The translations under genes and the position numbers were made by a program. The notes beneath the pieces were generated by a model. The model worked only from the letters and a program-made list of their open reading frames with translations, did not search any database and was not told where the DNA came from. A stretch of DNA of 64,000 nucleotides from Marinibacterium anthonyi. Its GTDB lineage: Bacteria; Pseudomonadota; Alphaproteobacteria; Rhodobacterales; Rhodobacteraceae. Positions 26,015-36,069 of this stretch are shown here, one piece after another (position 1 is the first letter of the stretch; every line of letters begins with the position of its first letter). The stretch spans positions 2,839,501-2,903,500 of the forward strand of contig CP031585.1 in assembly GCA_003217735.2 (NCBI GenBank). The letters run 5' to 3'.

Positions 26015-26476
26015 ATGAGACTGACGCTTCGCTTCGCCCTGCTGGGCCTCCTTGGCGCCTGTGCGCCGCTTTCGGTCTATTACAAGCCCGGGGTCGAGGT
26101 CACGCGGCTGCAGACCGACACCACGACCTGCCAGGCTTCGGCCGCGCGGGACGTTCCGCCCAACACCCAGATCCGCCAGGCTCCGCCGGTCTTTTATCCC
26201 GGGCGATCCTATTGCGACGGGGCCGGCAATTGCTGGTACGGCAATCCCTACTGGGTCGAAGGGTCGGTCTATACGGTGGACGTGAACGCGGGCCTGCGCA
26301 AGCGCGTCACGGATCAGTGCATGGATGCAAAGGGGTACGCCCCTGTCCGCATCCCGCTATGCGCCATCGGCGTGACACCGCCCCCCGGCCGCACGACGCG
26401 GATGCCTGCGTTGACGCCGAATTCCTGCGCCGTGCGCAACCGCGACGGCAGCTTCCAGATCGTCGAAGTCCGCTGA
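26015..26476 (+). CDS. Predicted lipoprotein of unknown function
   Basis: A 153-residue exported protein. MRLTLRFALLGLLGACAPLS is a lipoprotein signal with lipobox LGAC, cleaved before Cys18. The mature part has several further cysteines (TTTCQASAA, SYCDGAGNCWYG, DQCMDAKGY, LCAIG, NSCAVR) that could form disulfides in the periplasm, plus a proline-rich segment. Longer in-frame starts from 25931 exist but would bury the signal. No named family is recognised. It lies divergent from trkA and upstream of the chemoreceptor pair. Confidence 0.75.
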   Translation: MRLTLRFALLGLLGACAPLSVYYKPGVEVTRLQTDTTTCQASAARDVPPNTQIRQAPPVFYPGRSYCDGAGNCWYGNPYWVEGSVYTVDVNAGLRKRVTDQCMDAKGYAPVRIPLCAIGVTPPPGRTTRMPALTPNSCAVRNRDGSFQIVEVR

Positions 26477-26550
26477 CCGGCCGTCGCGGCGCCGGAAACC
26501 TGTAGAATCCTATGCAACAAGGGGGTTTTGCGCCGGCTGGGGGCGGCCAG

Positions 26551-26660
26551 TGTTCTCTGTCTGTTAAGGTATTGCGGTCAGTCTGACGCCGCTCTGTCCT
26601 GGTTCGGGACGGGGCGGCAATCGGATCTGGCAAGGGGCGCCGCAAGGCGCGGATATCGGC
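26551..26660 (+). repeat. Duplicated leader of chemoreceptor copy 1
   Basis: The 110 bases before the start codon are nearly identical to 28831-28939 (only scattered substitutions and a 1-base length difference next to the ATG). A shared short palindrome GTCAGTCTGAC is preserved in both. It probably carries the promoter and leader of the receptor, duplicated along with the gene. Confidence 0.8.
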
Positions 26661-28481
26661 ATGAAGCACCTGACAATCGCCCACAAGCTCTGCGCGCTGG
26701 TTATAGCAATGGCCGTGGTCGTGGCCTGGCTGACCCACGTCATGGTCGGGCGCCTCCACGATGACGCCTATCGGACGCGCCAGGACATGCTGCGGACGCA
26801 GGTGGAAAGCGCGATGGCGATCTTCCAGCACTTCCACGATCTTGAACTATCGGGCGACCTGACTCGCGACGAAGCGCAGTCGCTTGCATTTGAGACAGTT
26901 GTTTCAATGCGGTACGAACCGAACGGGTATCTTTTCGGCACCAGCTACGACGGCTACACCTTGTTGCATCCCAACCCCGATCTCGTTGGATCGTACCGGC
27001 TGGACGTTCAGGACAAGACAGGACGCTACTACAACCGCGACCTGGTCGAAGCGGCGCGCAACGGCGGCGGGTTCACGTCCTACTATCGGTCGATTCCCGG
27101 CAAGGACCCCGAAAAGATCTTTGAAAAGCTCAGCTATTCGCAGGGGTTCGAGCCCTGGCAGATGCTTCTGGGCACTGGCGCCTATGTTGTTGATATCGAA
27201 GAGATGATTGCAGCGGAAATGCGCCGCATGTCGCTGGTTGGCGCCGGGGCGATTGCCTTCCTGATGGTGCTGGCGCTGCTGATCGGGCGCAGCATCACCC
27301 GGCCGCTGAAGCAGGTCCGCGAAGCGCTGGACGCGGTGGCCGCCGACGATACCGAGATCGCGATTCCCTACACCAGATATTCAACCCAGGCGGGCCGCCT
27401 GGCCAAGTCCACCCTGGCGCTGCAGGACAAGGTGCGCGAACGGATCGAACTGGAACGCCAGCAGGCCGAGGATCGTGCCGCGCTGGATGCCGAACGCCAG
27501 AGCAACGCGGCCTTCCAGCAGGCCGAAGCCGAACGCCAGGCCCATGTGGTCGCCACCATCCGCAGCGCGCTTGAAGCGGTGGCGAACGGTGACCTGACCG
27601 TGCGCTGCGACGACCTGGGCGAACAGGACGCCGCGCTGCGCGATCACTTCAACACCGCCATCGGCAAGCTTGAAGCCGCCATGTCCGAAGTCACCATCAA
27701 GGGTACCGACATCTCCTCCTCCAAGGACGAGATTCGCCGCGCCTCGACCGAATTGTCGCGCCGGACCGAACGCCAGGCCGCCAACCTCGAGGAAACCTCC
27801 GCCGCCCTGGAACAGCTGTCCGAAGCGGTGCGCCAGACGGCCGAAGGCGCGCGGGATGCGGCCACGCGGGTCGTGTCGGTTTCCCAGGAAACCGAGAACT
27901 CCGATGCCATCGTGAACGACGCCATCAAGGCGATGAGCCTGATCGAGGACTCCTCGGCCCAGATCGGCAACATCATCGGCGTGATCGAGGACATCGCCTT
28001 CCAGACCAACCTGCTGGCGCTGAACGCCGGTGTCGAAGCCGCCCGCGCGGGGGAAAGCGGCAAGGGCTTCGCCGTGGTCGCGCAAGAGGTCCGTGAGCTG
28101 GCGCAGCGGTCCAGTGCCGCGGCCAAGGACGTCAAGGATCAGATCGCCGGCTCCTCGGCCCAGGTCGACAACGGCGTGCGGCTGGTGGGCAACACGGGCG
28201 AGGCGCTCAAGCGCATCTTCACCCAGATCATCGCGGCGCGCGACATCGTCACCAACATCGCGGAATCCGCGTCAGAGCAGGATACCACCCTGCGGTCGCT
28301 GACCTCCGCCATGAACGACATGGACGCGACCACCCAGCAGAACGCCGCCATGGCGGAAGAAACCACCGCATCGACCGAAGCGCTGGCCAACGACACCGAA
28401 CAGCTGCTCAACCTCATCAACCGCTTCCGTGTCTCGGGCGCCGGCGCGGACATGTCGCACGACATGCGCATGGCGGGATAG
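26661..28481 (+). CDS. Methyl-accepting chemotaxis protein, Cache sensor (copy 1)
   Basis: A 606-residue transmembrane chemoreceptor. TM1 (about residues 9-29); a periplasmic single Cache domain (about 35-190, with [22 protein letters not shown] and [13 protein letters not shown]); TM2 (about 195-213); HAMP and a charged coiled coil ([19 protein letters not shown]); then the signalling domain with hairpin tip [23 protein letters not shown]. No CheR/CheB-tethering pentapeptide is seen at the C-terminus (ends DMRMAG). From about residue 250 onward it is almost identical to the next gene, while the Cache domain differs. No cheA or cheW lies nearby, so it is an orphan receptor. Ligand unknown. 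Confidence 0.93.
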   Translation: MKHLTIAHKLCALVIAMAVVVAWLTHVMVGRLHDDAYRTRQDMLRTQVESAMAIFQHFHDLELSGDLTRDEAQSLAFETVVSMRYEPNGYLFGTSYDGYTLLHPNPDLVGSYRLDVQDKTGRYYNRDLVEAARNGGGFTSYYRSIPGKDPEKIFEKLSYSQGFEPWQMLLGTGAYVVDIEEMIAAEMRRMSLVGAGAIAFLMVLALLIGRSITRPLKQVREALDAVAADDTEIAIPYTRYSTQAGRLAKSTLALQDKVRERIELERQQAEDRAALDAERQSNAAFQQAEAERQAHVVATIRSALEAVANGDLTVRCDDLGEQDAALRDHFNTAIGKLEAAMSEVTIKGTDISSSKDEIRRASTELSRRTERQAANLEETSAALEQLSEAVRQTAEGARDAATRVVSVSQETENSDAIVNDAIKAMSLIEDSSAQIGNIIGVIEDIAFQTNLLALNAGVEAARAGESGKGFAVVAQEVRELAQRSSAAAKDVKDQIAGSSAQVDNGVRLVGNTGEALKRIFTQIIAARDIVTNIAESASEQDTTLRSLTSAMNDMDATTQQNAAMAEETTASTEALANDTEQLLNLINRFRVSGAGADMSHDMRMAG

Positions 28482-28830
28482 ACACGCCGCCACCTTGTTC
28501 TTCCCGGCGCGTCAGCGCCGCCGGTCATCTTCCCCCGGGCCGTGCCTCGTGCATCGGTCCGGGAACTTTCTGATTGCCGGTTCCCTACCGGTACGAAGGG
28601 TCCGGTTGATACGGCGGACTTCGTCGTGTGTCTGCAAAGGCACATTCTCGGATCAGAGCTGGAGTGCATGGGGCCTACGCTGCGATCCGCGTTCCGCTTT
28701 GTGCTGCGTTGCCTGGATCAGGGATGGCCGTTTCCGGAGCGCCTTACGCGGCAGGCAAGCTGCCTTCGCGTGCCAAAAGCATCCAATCCAATCTAGATTC
28801 CAGGGGCCCCCAAGCGGCGGGCCCTTACGA
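28482..28830. other. Spacer between the two chemoreceptor genes
   Basis: About 350 bases. A CGGCGC-GTCA-GCGCCG hairpin at 28505-28520 may end copy 1 transcripts, though no T-run follows. The rest is open in one plus-strand frame, which runs without a stop into copy 2 but lacks a credible start or family features. No other gene is seen. Confidence 0.5.
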
Positions 28831-28939
28831 TGTTCTCCGTCTGTTAAGGTATTACGGTCAGTCTGACGCCGCTCTGACCTGGATCGGGACGGGGCGACAA
28901 TCGGATCTGGCAAGGGGCGCCGCAAGGCGCGGAAAACGC
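28831..28939 (+). repeat. Duplicated leader of chemoreceptor copy 2
   Basis: Near-identical counterpart of 26551-26660, one base shorter, ending GGAAAACGC before the ATG. Its presence means the duplication included the upstream control region. Confidence 0.8.
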
Positions 28940-30760
28940 ATGAAGCACCTGACAATCGCCCACAAGCTCTGCGCGCTGGTCATTGCAATGGCCGTGGTGG
29001 TGGCCTGGCTGACGCACATCATGGTCGGGCGCATCCACGAAGACGCCTACGCCACACGGACGGACCTGCTCAGGACCCAGGTGGAAAGCGCTGTCGCGAT
29101 CTTCCAGCATTACCATGACTTGGAAGTCTCGGGCGAACTGACCCGCCAAGAAGCCCAGGCGCGCGCCTACGCAACCGTCGGCGCGATGCGCTTCGAACCA
29201 AATGGCTACATCTTCGCGATGGGCTTTGACGGGACGAACTACATCCATCCCAACCCCAAGATTATCGGCACCGACATGACCGAGCTGAAGGACGAAGCGG
29301 GCAACTACTTCATCCGCGACCTGATCGAAGCCGCCCGCAACGGCGGCGGGACTTCCTGGTACAAATGGGCAATGCCGGGGCGGGATCCGAACGAGTTGTT
29401 CGACAAGGTGAGCTACGCCGCCGGTTTCGCCCCCTGGCAGATCGCCGCGGGCACCGGGGCCTATGTGGATGACATCGAAGCGCATGTCGCTGCGGAATTG
29501 CGCCGCATGTCGCTGATTGGCGGCGGAGCGGTCGCGTTCCTCATGCTTCTGGCCCTGCTCTTCGGGCTCAGCATTACCCGCCCGCTGAACCGGGTACGTG
29601 CGGCGCTGGACGCCGTTGCTTCGGACGATGTCGATATCGCGATTCCCTTCACGGGCAACACGAACGAAGCCGGCCGCCTGGCCAAGTCCACCCAGGCGTT
29701 GCAGGACAAGGTGCGCGAACGGATCGAACTGGAACGCCAGCAGGCGGAGGATCGTGCCGCGCTGGATGCCGAACGCCAGAGCAACGCGGCCTTCCAGCAG
29801 GCCGAAGCCGAACGCCAGGCCCATGTGGTCGCCACCATCCGCAGCGCGCTTGAAGCGGTGGCGAACGGGGATCTGACCGTGCGCTGCGACGACCTGGGCG
29901 AACAGGACGCCGCGCTGCGCGATCACTTCAACACCGCCATCGGCAAGCTTGAAGCCGCCATGTCCGAAGTCACCATCAAGGGCACCGACATCTCCTCCTC
30001 CAAGGACGAGATTCGCCGCGCCTCGACCGAATTGTCGCGCCGGACCGAACGCCAGGCCGCCAACCTCGAGGAAACCTCCGCCGCCCTGGAACAGCTGTCC
30101 GAAGCGGTGCGCCAGACGGCCGAAGGCGCGCGGGATGCGGCCACGCGGGTCGTGTCGGTTTCCCAGGAAACCGAGAACTCCGATGCCATCGTGAACGACG
30201 CCATCAAGGCGATGAGCCTGATCGAGGACTCCTCGGCCCAGATCGGCAACATCATCGGCGTCATCGAGGACATCGCCTTCCAGACCAACCTGCTGGCGCT
30301 GAACGCCGGTGTCGAAGCCGCCCGCGCGGGGGAAAGCGGCAAGGGCTTCGCTGTCGTCGCGCAAGAGGTCCGCGAGCTGGCGCAGCGGTCCAGTGCCGCG
30401 GCCAAGGACGTCAAGGATCAGATCGCCGGATCCTCGGCCCAGGTCGATAACGGCGTGCGGCTGGTCGGCAACACGGGCGAGGCGCTCAAGCGCATCTTCA
30501 CCCAGATCATCGCGGCGCGCGACATCGTCACCAACATCGCGGAATCCGCGTCAGAGCAGGATACCACCCTGCGGTCGCTGACCTCCGCCATGAACGACAT
30601 GGACGCGACCACCCAGCAGAACGCCGCCATGGCGGAAGAAACCACCGCATCGACCGAAGCGCTGGCCAACGACACCGAACAGCTGCTGAACCTCATCAAC
30701 CGCTTCCGCGTCTCGGGCGCCGGTGCAGACATGTCGCACGACATGCGCATGGCGGGATAA
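28940..30760 (+). CDS. Methyl-accepting chemotaxis protein, Cache sensor (copy 2)
   Basis: Also 606 residues, with the same architecture as its upstream neighbour. The first ~30 residues and everything from the HAMP/coiled-coil region (about residue 250) to the end are essentially identical to copy 1. The Cache domain differs strongly but keeps family landmarks ([49 protein letters not shown]). This domain looks more like canonical sCache_2 sensors of small organic acids or amines (inference). ATG 28940 is chosen to match copy 1; a longer upstream frame is an artefact of the open leader. Converges on ntrX. Confidence 0.93.
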   Translation: MKHLTIAHKLCALVIAMAVVVAWLTHIMVGRIHEDAYATRTDLLRTQVESAVAIFQHYHDLEVSGELTRQEAQARAYATVGAMRFEPNGYIFAMGFDGTNYIHPNPKIIGTDMTELKDEAGNYFIRDLIEAARNGGGTSWYKWAMPGRDPNELFDKVSYAAGFAPWQIAAGTGAYVDDIEAHVAAELRRMSLIGGGAVAFLMLLALLFGLSITRPLNRVRAALDAVASDDVDIAIPFTGNTNEAGRLAKSTQALQDKVRERIELERQQAEDRAALDAERQSNAAFQQAEAERQAHVVATIRSALEAVANGDLTVRCDDLGEQDAALRDHFNTAIGKLEAAMSEVTIKGTDISSSKDEIRRASTELSRRTERQAANLEETSAALEQLSEAVRQTAEGARDAATRVVSVSQETENSDAIVNDAIKAMSLIEDSSAQIGNIIGVIEDIAFQTNLLALNAGVEAARAGESGKGFAVVAQEVRELAQRSSAAAKDVKDQIAGSSAQVDNGVRLVGNTGEALKRIFTQIIAARDIVTNIAESASEQDTTLRSLTSAMNDMDATTQQNAAMAEETTASTEALANDTEQLLNLINRFRVSGAGADMSHDMRMAG

Positions 30761-30788
30761 CCGCGATCCTGCCAACCGGAATCTTCAT

Positions 30789-30819
30789 CCGCCCGGCGTC
30801 CCGACGGACGCCCGGGCGG
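30789..30819. terminator. Strong hairpin between chemoreceptor copy 2 and ntrX
   Basis: CCGCCCGGCGTCC pairs with GGACGCC-C-GGGCGG (one bulged C) around a CGAC loop. It sits between two convergent genes and probably serves both, although no U-tract is present. Confidence 0.6.
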
Positions 30820-30909
30820 ACAGGAGACGGGGCGGATGGGATTCGGGGCGGATGGCTCCGGGGACGAGGCACATGGATCCGTCCCGCCCGGGCCGCCACG
30901 GATCAAGCC

Positions 30910-32328
30910 TTATTCGGCCGCTTCCTGGGTTTCATCCACGTCCACATGGGCGATCCGCGCGCCGGCCTTGTTCGTCGTGACCACGCCCAGCGACTTCAGC
31001 TTGCGATGCAGGGCCGACCGTTCCATTCCGACAAAAGCCGCGGTCCGCGAGATGTTTCCGCCGAACCGGTTGATCTGGGTCAGCAGGTATTCCCGTTCGA
31101 ACGCTTCGCGCGCCTCGCGCAGGGGCAAAGCGGCCAACGCGCCGGACATCACCAGGCGTCCTTCTTCGCCGCCCTTGTCAGGGTCGTTCGGCAATTCGCG
31201 GGCCTCGATCGGGCCGGTGCCTTCGCCCAGGATCAGCACCCGTTCCACCAGGTTTTTCAACTGCCGCACGTTGCCCGGCCAGATCATGGTCTGCATCAGC
31301 GCCACGGCTTCTTCGGACAGCTCGCGCAGCGGCAGACCCTGGGCCTGGTTGCAGGCGGCAATGAAATGCTCGGCCAGAACCGGGATGTCCTCGCGCCGGT
31401 CCTCCAGAGACGGCACCGCGATCGGCACCACGTTCAGCCGATGAAACAGCTCTTGCCGGAAGGTGCCATTGGCGATCTCAAGCTCAAGATCCCGGTTGGT
31501 CGACGAAATCACCCGCAGGTCGACCCGCACCTTGTCCGTCCCGCCCACGCGCTGGAACTGCTGGTCCACCAGCACACGCAGGATCTTGGACTGGGTGCCA
31601 AGCGGCATGTCCGCCACCTCGTCGAAATAGACGACGCCACCGTGGGCTTCTTCCAGCAGGCCGGGTTCGACCCCGCGTTCCACGGTTTCTCGGCCGAACA
31701 GCACCTCTTCCATCCGCTCTGGCGCGATCGAGGCACAGCTGACCGACACGAACGGCGCGGTCGCGCGGTTCGAACAGGCGTGGATGTAGCGTGCGGCGAT
31801 CTCCTTGCCCGATCCGGCAGGACCGGTCAGCATCACCCGGCCGTTCGACTTGGTGACCTTGTCCAGTTGCCCCACCAGCGTGCGGAAGGCGGCCGACTTG
31901 CCGATCATGTCCGCGCTGGTCACCTCGCGCCGCTTGAGCGAGGCGTTTTCCCGACGCAGGCGCGAGGCCTCCATCGCGCGGCGGATCACCACCAGAAGCT
32001 GGTCGATGTTGAAGGGCTTCTCGATGAAGTCATAGGCGCCCTGCTTGATCGCGGCGACCGCGATCTCGATGTTGCCGTGGCCCGAGATGATGACAACCGG
32101 CACGTCCGGATTGTCGCGTTTGACGGTCTTGAGAATGTCGATCCCGTCCATCCGGCTGTCCTTGAGCCAGATGTCGAGGATCAGCAGCGCAGGCGCCTCG
32201 GCATTGATCTGGGCCATCGCCTCGTCCGAGGTGCCGGCTTTTCGGGTCGTGTAACCTTCGTCCTCGAGAATGTCCGACACCAGTTCCCGGATGTCGCGTT
32301 CGTCGTCTACGATCAGAATGTCACTCAT
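30910..32328 (-). CDS. ntrX: Nitrogen/redox response regulator NtrX
   Basis: A 472-residue response regulator partnered with NtrY. Receiver domain (phosphoacceptor Asp52 in LLILDIWLKDSRMDG), an AAA+ domain with Walker A LTGPAGSGKEIAARY, and a C-terminal Fis-type HTH (NRFGGNISRTAAFVGMERSALHRKLKSLG). The GAFTGA loop required for sigma-54 contact is absent: the segment reads LFGRETVERGVEPGLLEEAHGG. It therefore should not activate sigma-54 promoters. Its start overlaps the ntrY stop by 8 bases. NtrYX controls nitrogen use, respiration and envelope genes in relatives. Confidence 0.95.
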   Translation of the reverse strand: MSDILIVDDERDIRELVSDILEDEGYTTRKAGTSDEAMAQINAEAPALLILDIWLKDSRMDGIDILKTVKRDNPDVPVVIISGHGNIEIAVAAIKQGAYDFIEKPFNIDQLLVVIRRAMEASRLRRENASLKRREVTSADMIGKSAAFRTLVGQLDKVTKSNGRVMLTGPAGSGKEIAARYIHACSNRATAPFVSVSCASIAPERMEEVLFGRETVERGVEPGLLEEAHGGVVYFDEVADMPLGTQSKILRVLVDQQFQRVGGTDKVRVDLRVISSTNRDLELEIANGTFRQELFHRLNVVPIAVPSLEDRREDIPVLAEHFIAACNQAQGLPLRELSEEAVALMQTMIWPGNVRQLKNLVERVLILGEGTGPIEARELPNDPDKGGEEGRLVMSGALAALPLREAREAFEREYLLTQINRFGGNISRTAAFVGMERSALHRKLKSLGVVTTNKAGARIAHVDVDETQEAAE

Positions 32329-34588
32329 CTAAAGTCGCCTCTTCTACCTGTTGGGCTTTGTCCTGGTTCGCGGCGACCCCGGTTGCCAGGGGCAACCGGA
32401 TCACCGCCATGGCGCCGACATGGTCCGACCCGTCGAACGACGGGGCGTCCTGAAGACCCAATGCGCCGCCATGGTCTTCGATGATCTTCTTGACGATGGG
32501 CAGGCCCAGGCCGGTGCCTTCGTCGCGGGTCGTTACGTAAGGTTCGAACAGCCGCGCGCGGTCTTCCGGCAGGCCAATGCCGTTGTCGGCGATCGTGATG
32601 CGCGCGAAAGGTCCGTCGGGCTTCAGTGTCACGCGGATTTCCGGCTTCACGTTGCCGCCCGCCTTCACGTAGCTTTCGATCGCCTCGCCGGCGTTCTTGA
32701 TCAGGTTGGTCAACGCCTGGCTGACCATGGTCGCGTCGAATTCGATGATCAGCGGCGCCTGCGGCAGATCGGTGCGGATCACCACGTCGGGCTGCCCGCT
32801 TTGCTGCAGGATCACCACGTCGCGCACCACCTGGACCAGGTCGGCGGACTGGCGATCGGGTTCCGGCATGCGGGCGAATTTCGAGAATTCGTCGACGATC
32901 CGGCGCAGGTCATTGGTCTGGCGGACGATGACGTCGGTCATTGCTTCCAACCGTTCCGAATCCTCGCCGACCATGGGCGAGAACTTGCGCTTGATCCGTT
33001 CGGCCGACAGCTGGATCGGTGTCAGCGGGTTCTTGATTTCATGTGCGATGCGCCGGGCGACATCGCCCCAGGCCGCCATCCGCTGGGCGCTGACCAGGTC
33101 GGTGACGTCGTCAAAAGCCACCACGTAGCCTTCGAGCCCGCCATCGCCGGACCGCCGCGTCGCCATGCGCACCAGCAGGTTTTCCTGCCCGTTCTGGCGC
33201 ACGACCTTGATCTCGCCCTGGGTCACTTCCTTGGGACCGTGGCGCAAATCCTCGAAGAGCGGGCCGAATTCGGGCACGGCGACCGACAGCGCCAGCGATT
33301 GTTCACCCCCCGACCACCCCAGCAACCGTTCCGCCGACCGGTTCACGAAGGTCACGCGCCCGCCCGGGTCCAGTCCGACCACCCCTGAGGTGACGGAACT
33401 GAGCACGGAATCGAACATCCGCCGCCGCTCCTCGATCTGGCGGGTGTTGTCCAGAAGCGTCTGCCGCTGTGCCTTGAGCTGCCGGGTCATCTGGTTGAAA
33501 TACCGCCCCAACATGGCAATTTCATCATCGCCGGGATCTTCCAGCACCTGCACGTCCAGATCGCCCGCGCCAACCCGTTGGGCGGCGCCGGTCAGGCGGC
33601 CCACCGGCCGTGACAATCGTTCGGCGAACCACAGCCCGGCCCAGATCGCGGCAAGGATCAGGATCAGCGCGAAGCCCAGGTAGATCAGCCCGAATTCGAA
33701 CAGCACCCTGCCCCGTTCGTTTTCCAGCTGCTGGTACAGCCGCACGGTCTGCTTGGTGTCGTCCAGAAGGTTCAGGATCCCGCCATCGACGTCGCGACTG
33801 ATGTAAAGGAACCGGTCCACGAAGGCGACCAGCGGCAGCAGCGCGCGGAATTCGTTGTTGTCCCAATCCTCTATGATCGCGATGCCCTTGTCCGACGCTT
33901 CGACGAATTGTTCGTTCGTCGGCATTTCGAAATCGAACAGGTAGGATCGTTCGCCGCGCGCCTTGATGTCGCCGGTGCCGTCGATCACGTAGGCCTCGCG
34001 CAGACCGCGCTGGATCTGTGACTGGCCATTGGCCAGCACCGCGCGCAATTCGCCGTCGGACATGAAGGCCGTGGACCGGCGGGCGCGGTTCAGGAAATCG
34101 GCCAGCGCCATGGCGTCCTGGGTCATGTCCTCGCGATGTTCGTCCTGATACGCTTCGGCCGCGGCCAGCGAATTGCCGACCACCTGGCGGACACGATCGG
34201 AAAACCAGCCCTCGAGACCGATGTTCACGGTCAGGCCGGCAAAGACGGCGATGGTCACCGTGGGAATCAGCGCGATCAGCGCGAAGGCCGCCGTCAGCCG
34301 CAGGTGCAGGCGCGACCCGGCGGACCGGGCGCGGCGGGCGGCGACAAGCCGGGCCACCTGCCCCAGCACCAGCGCCGCGACGACGATGATGTAGACCAGG
34401 TCGGCCAGCAGAACCGCACGCAACGCCGGGGACGAGGCCCCCTGATCCATGGGGCCCAGCACCAGATAGGTGGCAAGCGCCAGGACCGGCCCCAGAAACA
34501 CGAGACCGAGCGTGGCAATATTCTGCATCCGCCGCGCCCGCCGCCAACGACTGAGCGTAGCCAGAGTTTTGTGTGACCGGGTTGCCAC
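32321..34588 (-). CDS. ntrY: Sensor histidine kinase NtrY
   Basis: A 755-residue membrane sensor kinase for NtrX. Several N-terminal TM segments (about residues 25-105), a periplasmic region, a further TM near 300, HAMP (WAGLWFAERLSRPVGRLTGAAQRVGAGDLD), PAS (GVVGLDPGGRVTFVNRSAERLLG), the H-box AHEIKNPLTPIQLSAERIKRKF, and ATPase boxes with NLIKNAGEA and ADNGIGLPE. The periplasmic part and PAS domain may sense redox or oxygen (known for relatives). The 101-base gap to ntrC may hold a separate ntrYX promoter. Confidence 0.95.
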   Translation of the reverse strand: MATRSHKTLATLSRWRRARRMQNIATLGLVFLGPVLALATYLVLGPMDQGASSPALRAVLLADLVYIIVVAALVLGQVARLVAARRARSAGSRLHLRLTAAFALIALIPTVTIAVFAGLTVNIGLEGWFSDRVRQVVGNSLAAAEAYQDEHREDMTQDAMALADFLNRARRSTAFMSDGELRAVLANGQSQIQRGLREAYVIDGTGDIKARGERSYLFDFEMPTNEQFVEASDKGIAIIEDWDNNEFRALLPLVAFVDRFLYISRDVDGGILNLLDDTKQTVRLYQQLENERGRVLFEFGLIYLGFALILILAAIWAGLWFAERLSRPVGRLTGAAQRVGAGDLDVQVLEDPGDDEIAMLGRYFNQMTRQLKAQRQTLLDNTRQIEERRRMFDSVLSSVTSGVVGLDPGGRVTFVNRSAERLLGWSGGEQSLALSVAVPEFGPLFEDLRHGPKEVTQGEIKVVRQNGQENLLVRMATRRSGDGGLEGYVVAFDDVTDLVSAQRMAAWGDVARRIAHEIKNPLTPIQLSAERIKRKFSPMVGEDSERLEAMTDVIVRQTNDLRRIVDEFSKFARMPEPDRQSADLVQVVRDVVILQQSGQPDVVIRTDLPQAPLIIEFDATMVSQALTNLIKNAGEAIESYVKAGGNVKPEIRVTLKPDGPFARITIADNGIGLPEDRARLFEPYVTTRDEGTGLGLPIVKKIIEDHGGALGLQDAPSFDGSDHVGAMAVIRLPLATGVAANQDKAQQVEEATLDE

Positions 34589-34689
34589 CCACTGCCCTCA
34601 CGAATTGATGTGCCGCCTCAGGCGACTACCGCCATATGTCGTGGTCTATCCCCGGTTGTGGGACCGGACCGCCACGATCTGTGACGGTT
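34589..34689 (-). promoter_or_regulatory. Gap between ntrC and ntrY, candidate internal promoter
   Basis: One hundred and one bases separate the ntrC stop from the ntrY start, while the other ntr genes are within 12 bases or overlap. This suggests that ntrYX can be expressed apart from dusB-ntrBC. No clear -35/-10 was picked out. Confidence 0.35.
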
Positions 34690-36057
34690 TTACATCAGTT
34701 TGCGACGCCGTGTCACCTGAATATCCAGATCCGTGATCTTCTTACGCAAGGTATTCCGGTTGATCCCCAGTAAATCCGCGCATTTGGCCTGATTTCCGCC
34801 GGTCGCATCCAACGCGATCTCGATCAGCGGCAGTTCGACCTCGCGCAGGATCCGCGCATACAGACCCGGGGGCGGCAGAAGATTGCCGTGCAGGTCAAAG
34901 TAGCGGCGCAGGTGGCGGGCGACGGCGGCGGACAGCTTTTCCGAATTGTTGCCGCCAAGCGCCGGCTCCATCTCGGGCTGGGCGCCCAGAACCACCTCGA
35001 CCTCGGACCGCGCGATTTCCTCGGCGCGCGACGTCAGGACAAGCCGGCGCACGGCGTTTTCCAACTGGCGTACGTTGCCGGGCCAGGAATAGGCGCGGAA
35101 CAGTTCGGACGCTTCTTCCGACAGCACCCGTTTCGGCGCGCCTTCGCGTTCGGCACGGGCCAGGAAGTGATCGGCCAGCAGCGGGATGTCGTCCACCCGT
35201 TCGCGCACGGCCGGAACGTGGATCGTGGCGCCCGACAGGCGGTAATACAGGTCCTGCCGCATCTTGCCGGCGTCCATGGCGCCCGACAGGTCATGCTGGC
35301 TGGTCGCCATGAACCGCGGCGCGTGATCGCCCGGCGCGTCCATCATGCGCACGATGCGCGCCTGGATCTCGTCCTCGACATCGCCGATCTCGTCGATCAA
35401 AAGCGTGCCGCCCTTCACGCGCGCCAGCACGCGGGCCGGGCCTTCGAGGTCGCGCAGATCTGCACCGGTAACAGTGACGAACGGCATGGTCCGCCGGTCC
35501 GAAAAATCGTGAATAGCGCGTGCGATCAACGACTTGCCGGTCCCGCTTTCACCGCAAATCAACACCGGCAGATCGGTGTTCATCACCCGCGCGACCAGCC
35601 GATACAGCGATTGCATCACCTGGGTGCGCCCCACCAGGGGCAGTTCGTCCGGGCGATCGACGATCTCGGCGCGCGGCTCGGTCGGGGTGCGGCGTTTCAG
35701 TTCAAGCGCACGGGCCGTGCGCTTCATCAGGTCTGGCAGGTCGAAGGGCTTGGGCAGATAGTCGTAGGCCTCGGCCTCGGCTGCCTGGATCGCGGTCATG
35801 ATCGTGTTCTGGGCCGAAATCACGATCACCGGCAGCCCGGGCCGGTCCTGCGCGATTTTCGGAAGCATTTCCAAGCCGTTGCCATCCGGCATGACCACGT
35901 CGGAAATCACCACGTCGCCTTTGCCTTCGCCGACCCAGCGCATCAGGGTGGTGAGGGACGAGGTCGCATGGACCTTGCAACCGGCCCTGGTCAGGGCCTG
36001 GGTCAGCACGGTTCTGATCGTGCGGTCGTCGTCGGCGACAAGGACGGTGCCGTCCAT
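34690..36057 (-). CDS. ntrC: Nitrogen regulation response regulator NtrC (sigma-54-loop-less form)
   Basis: A 455-residue enhancer-binding-type regulator. Receiver domain with Asp53 ([13 protein letters not shown]), AAA+ domain with Walker [15 protein letters not shown] and Walker [12 protein letters not shown], and Fis-type HTH ([22 protein letters not shown]). The GAFTGA segment is missing: the region between Walker A and B is shortened to [20 protein letters not shown]. This matches the Rhodobacter capsulatus-type NtrC known to work with the housekeeping sigma factor. Lies 12 bases after ntrB. Confidence 0.95.
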   Translation of the reverse strand: MDGTVLVADDDRTIRTVLTQALTRAGCKVHATSSLTTLMRWVGEGKGDVVISDVVMPDGNGLEMLPKIAQDRPGLPVIVISAQNTIMTAIQAAEAEAYDYLPKPFDLPDLMKRTARALELKRRTPTEPRAEIVDRPDELPLVGRTQVMQSLYRLVARVMNTDLPVLICGESGTGKSLIARAIHDFSDRRTMPFVTVTGADLRDLEGPARVLARVKGGTLLIDEIGDVEDEIQARIVRMMDAPGDHAPRFMATSQHDLSGAMDAGKMRQDLYYRLSGATIHVPAVRERVDDIPLLADHFLARAEREGAPKRVLSEEASELFRAYSWPGNVRQLENAVRRLVLTSRAEEIARSEVEVVLGAQPEMEPALGGNNSEKLSAAVARHLRRYFDLHGNLLPPPGLYARILREVELPLIEIALDATGGNQAKCADLLGINRNTLRKKITDLDIQVTRRRKLM

Positions 36058-36069
36058 AGGGCAATACTC

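Noticed and set aside
26551-26660. A sigma-28 (FliA) promoter in the chemoreceptor leader
   Set aside because: TAAG and GCCG elements occur, but the spacing is 19 bases and the -10 does not match GCCGATAA.
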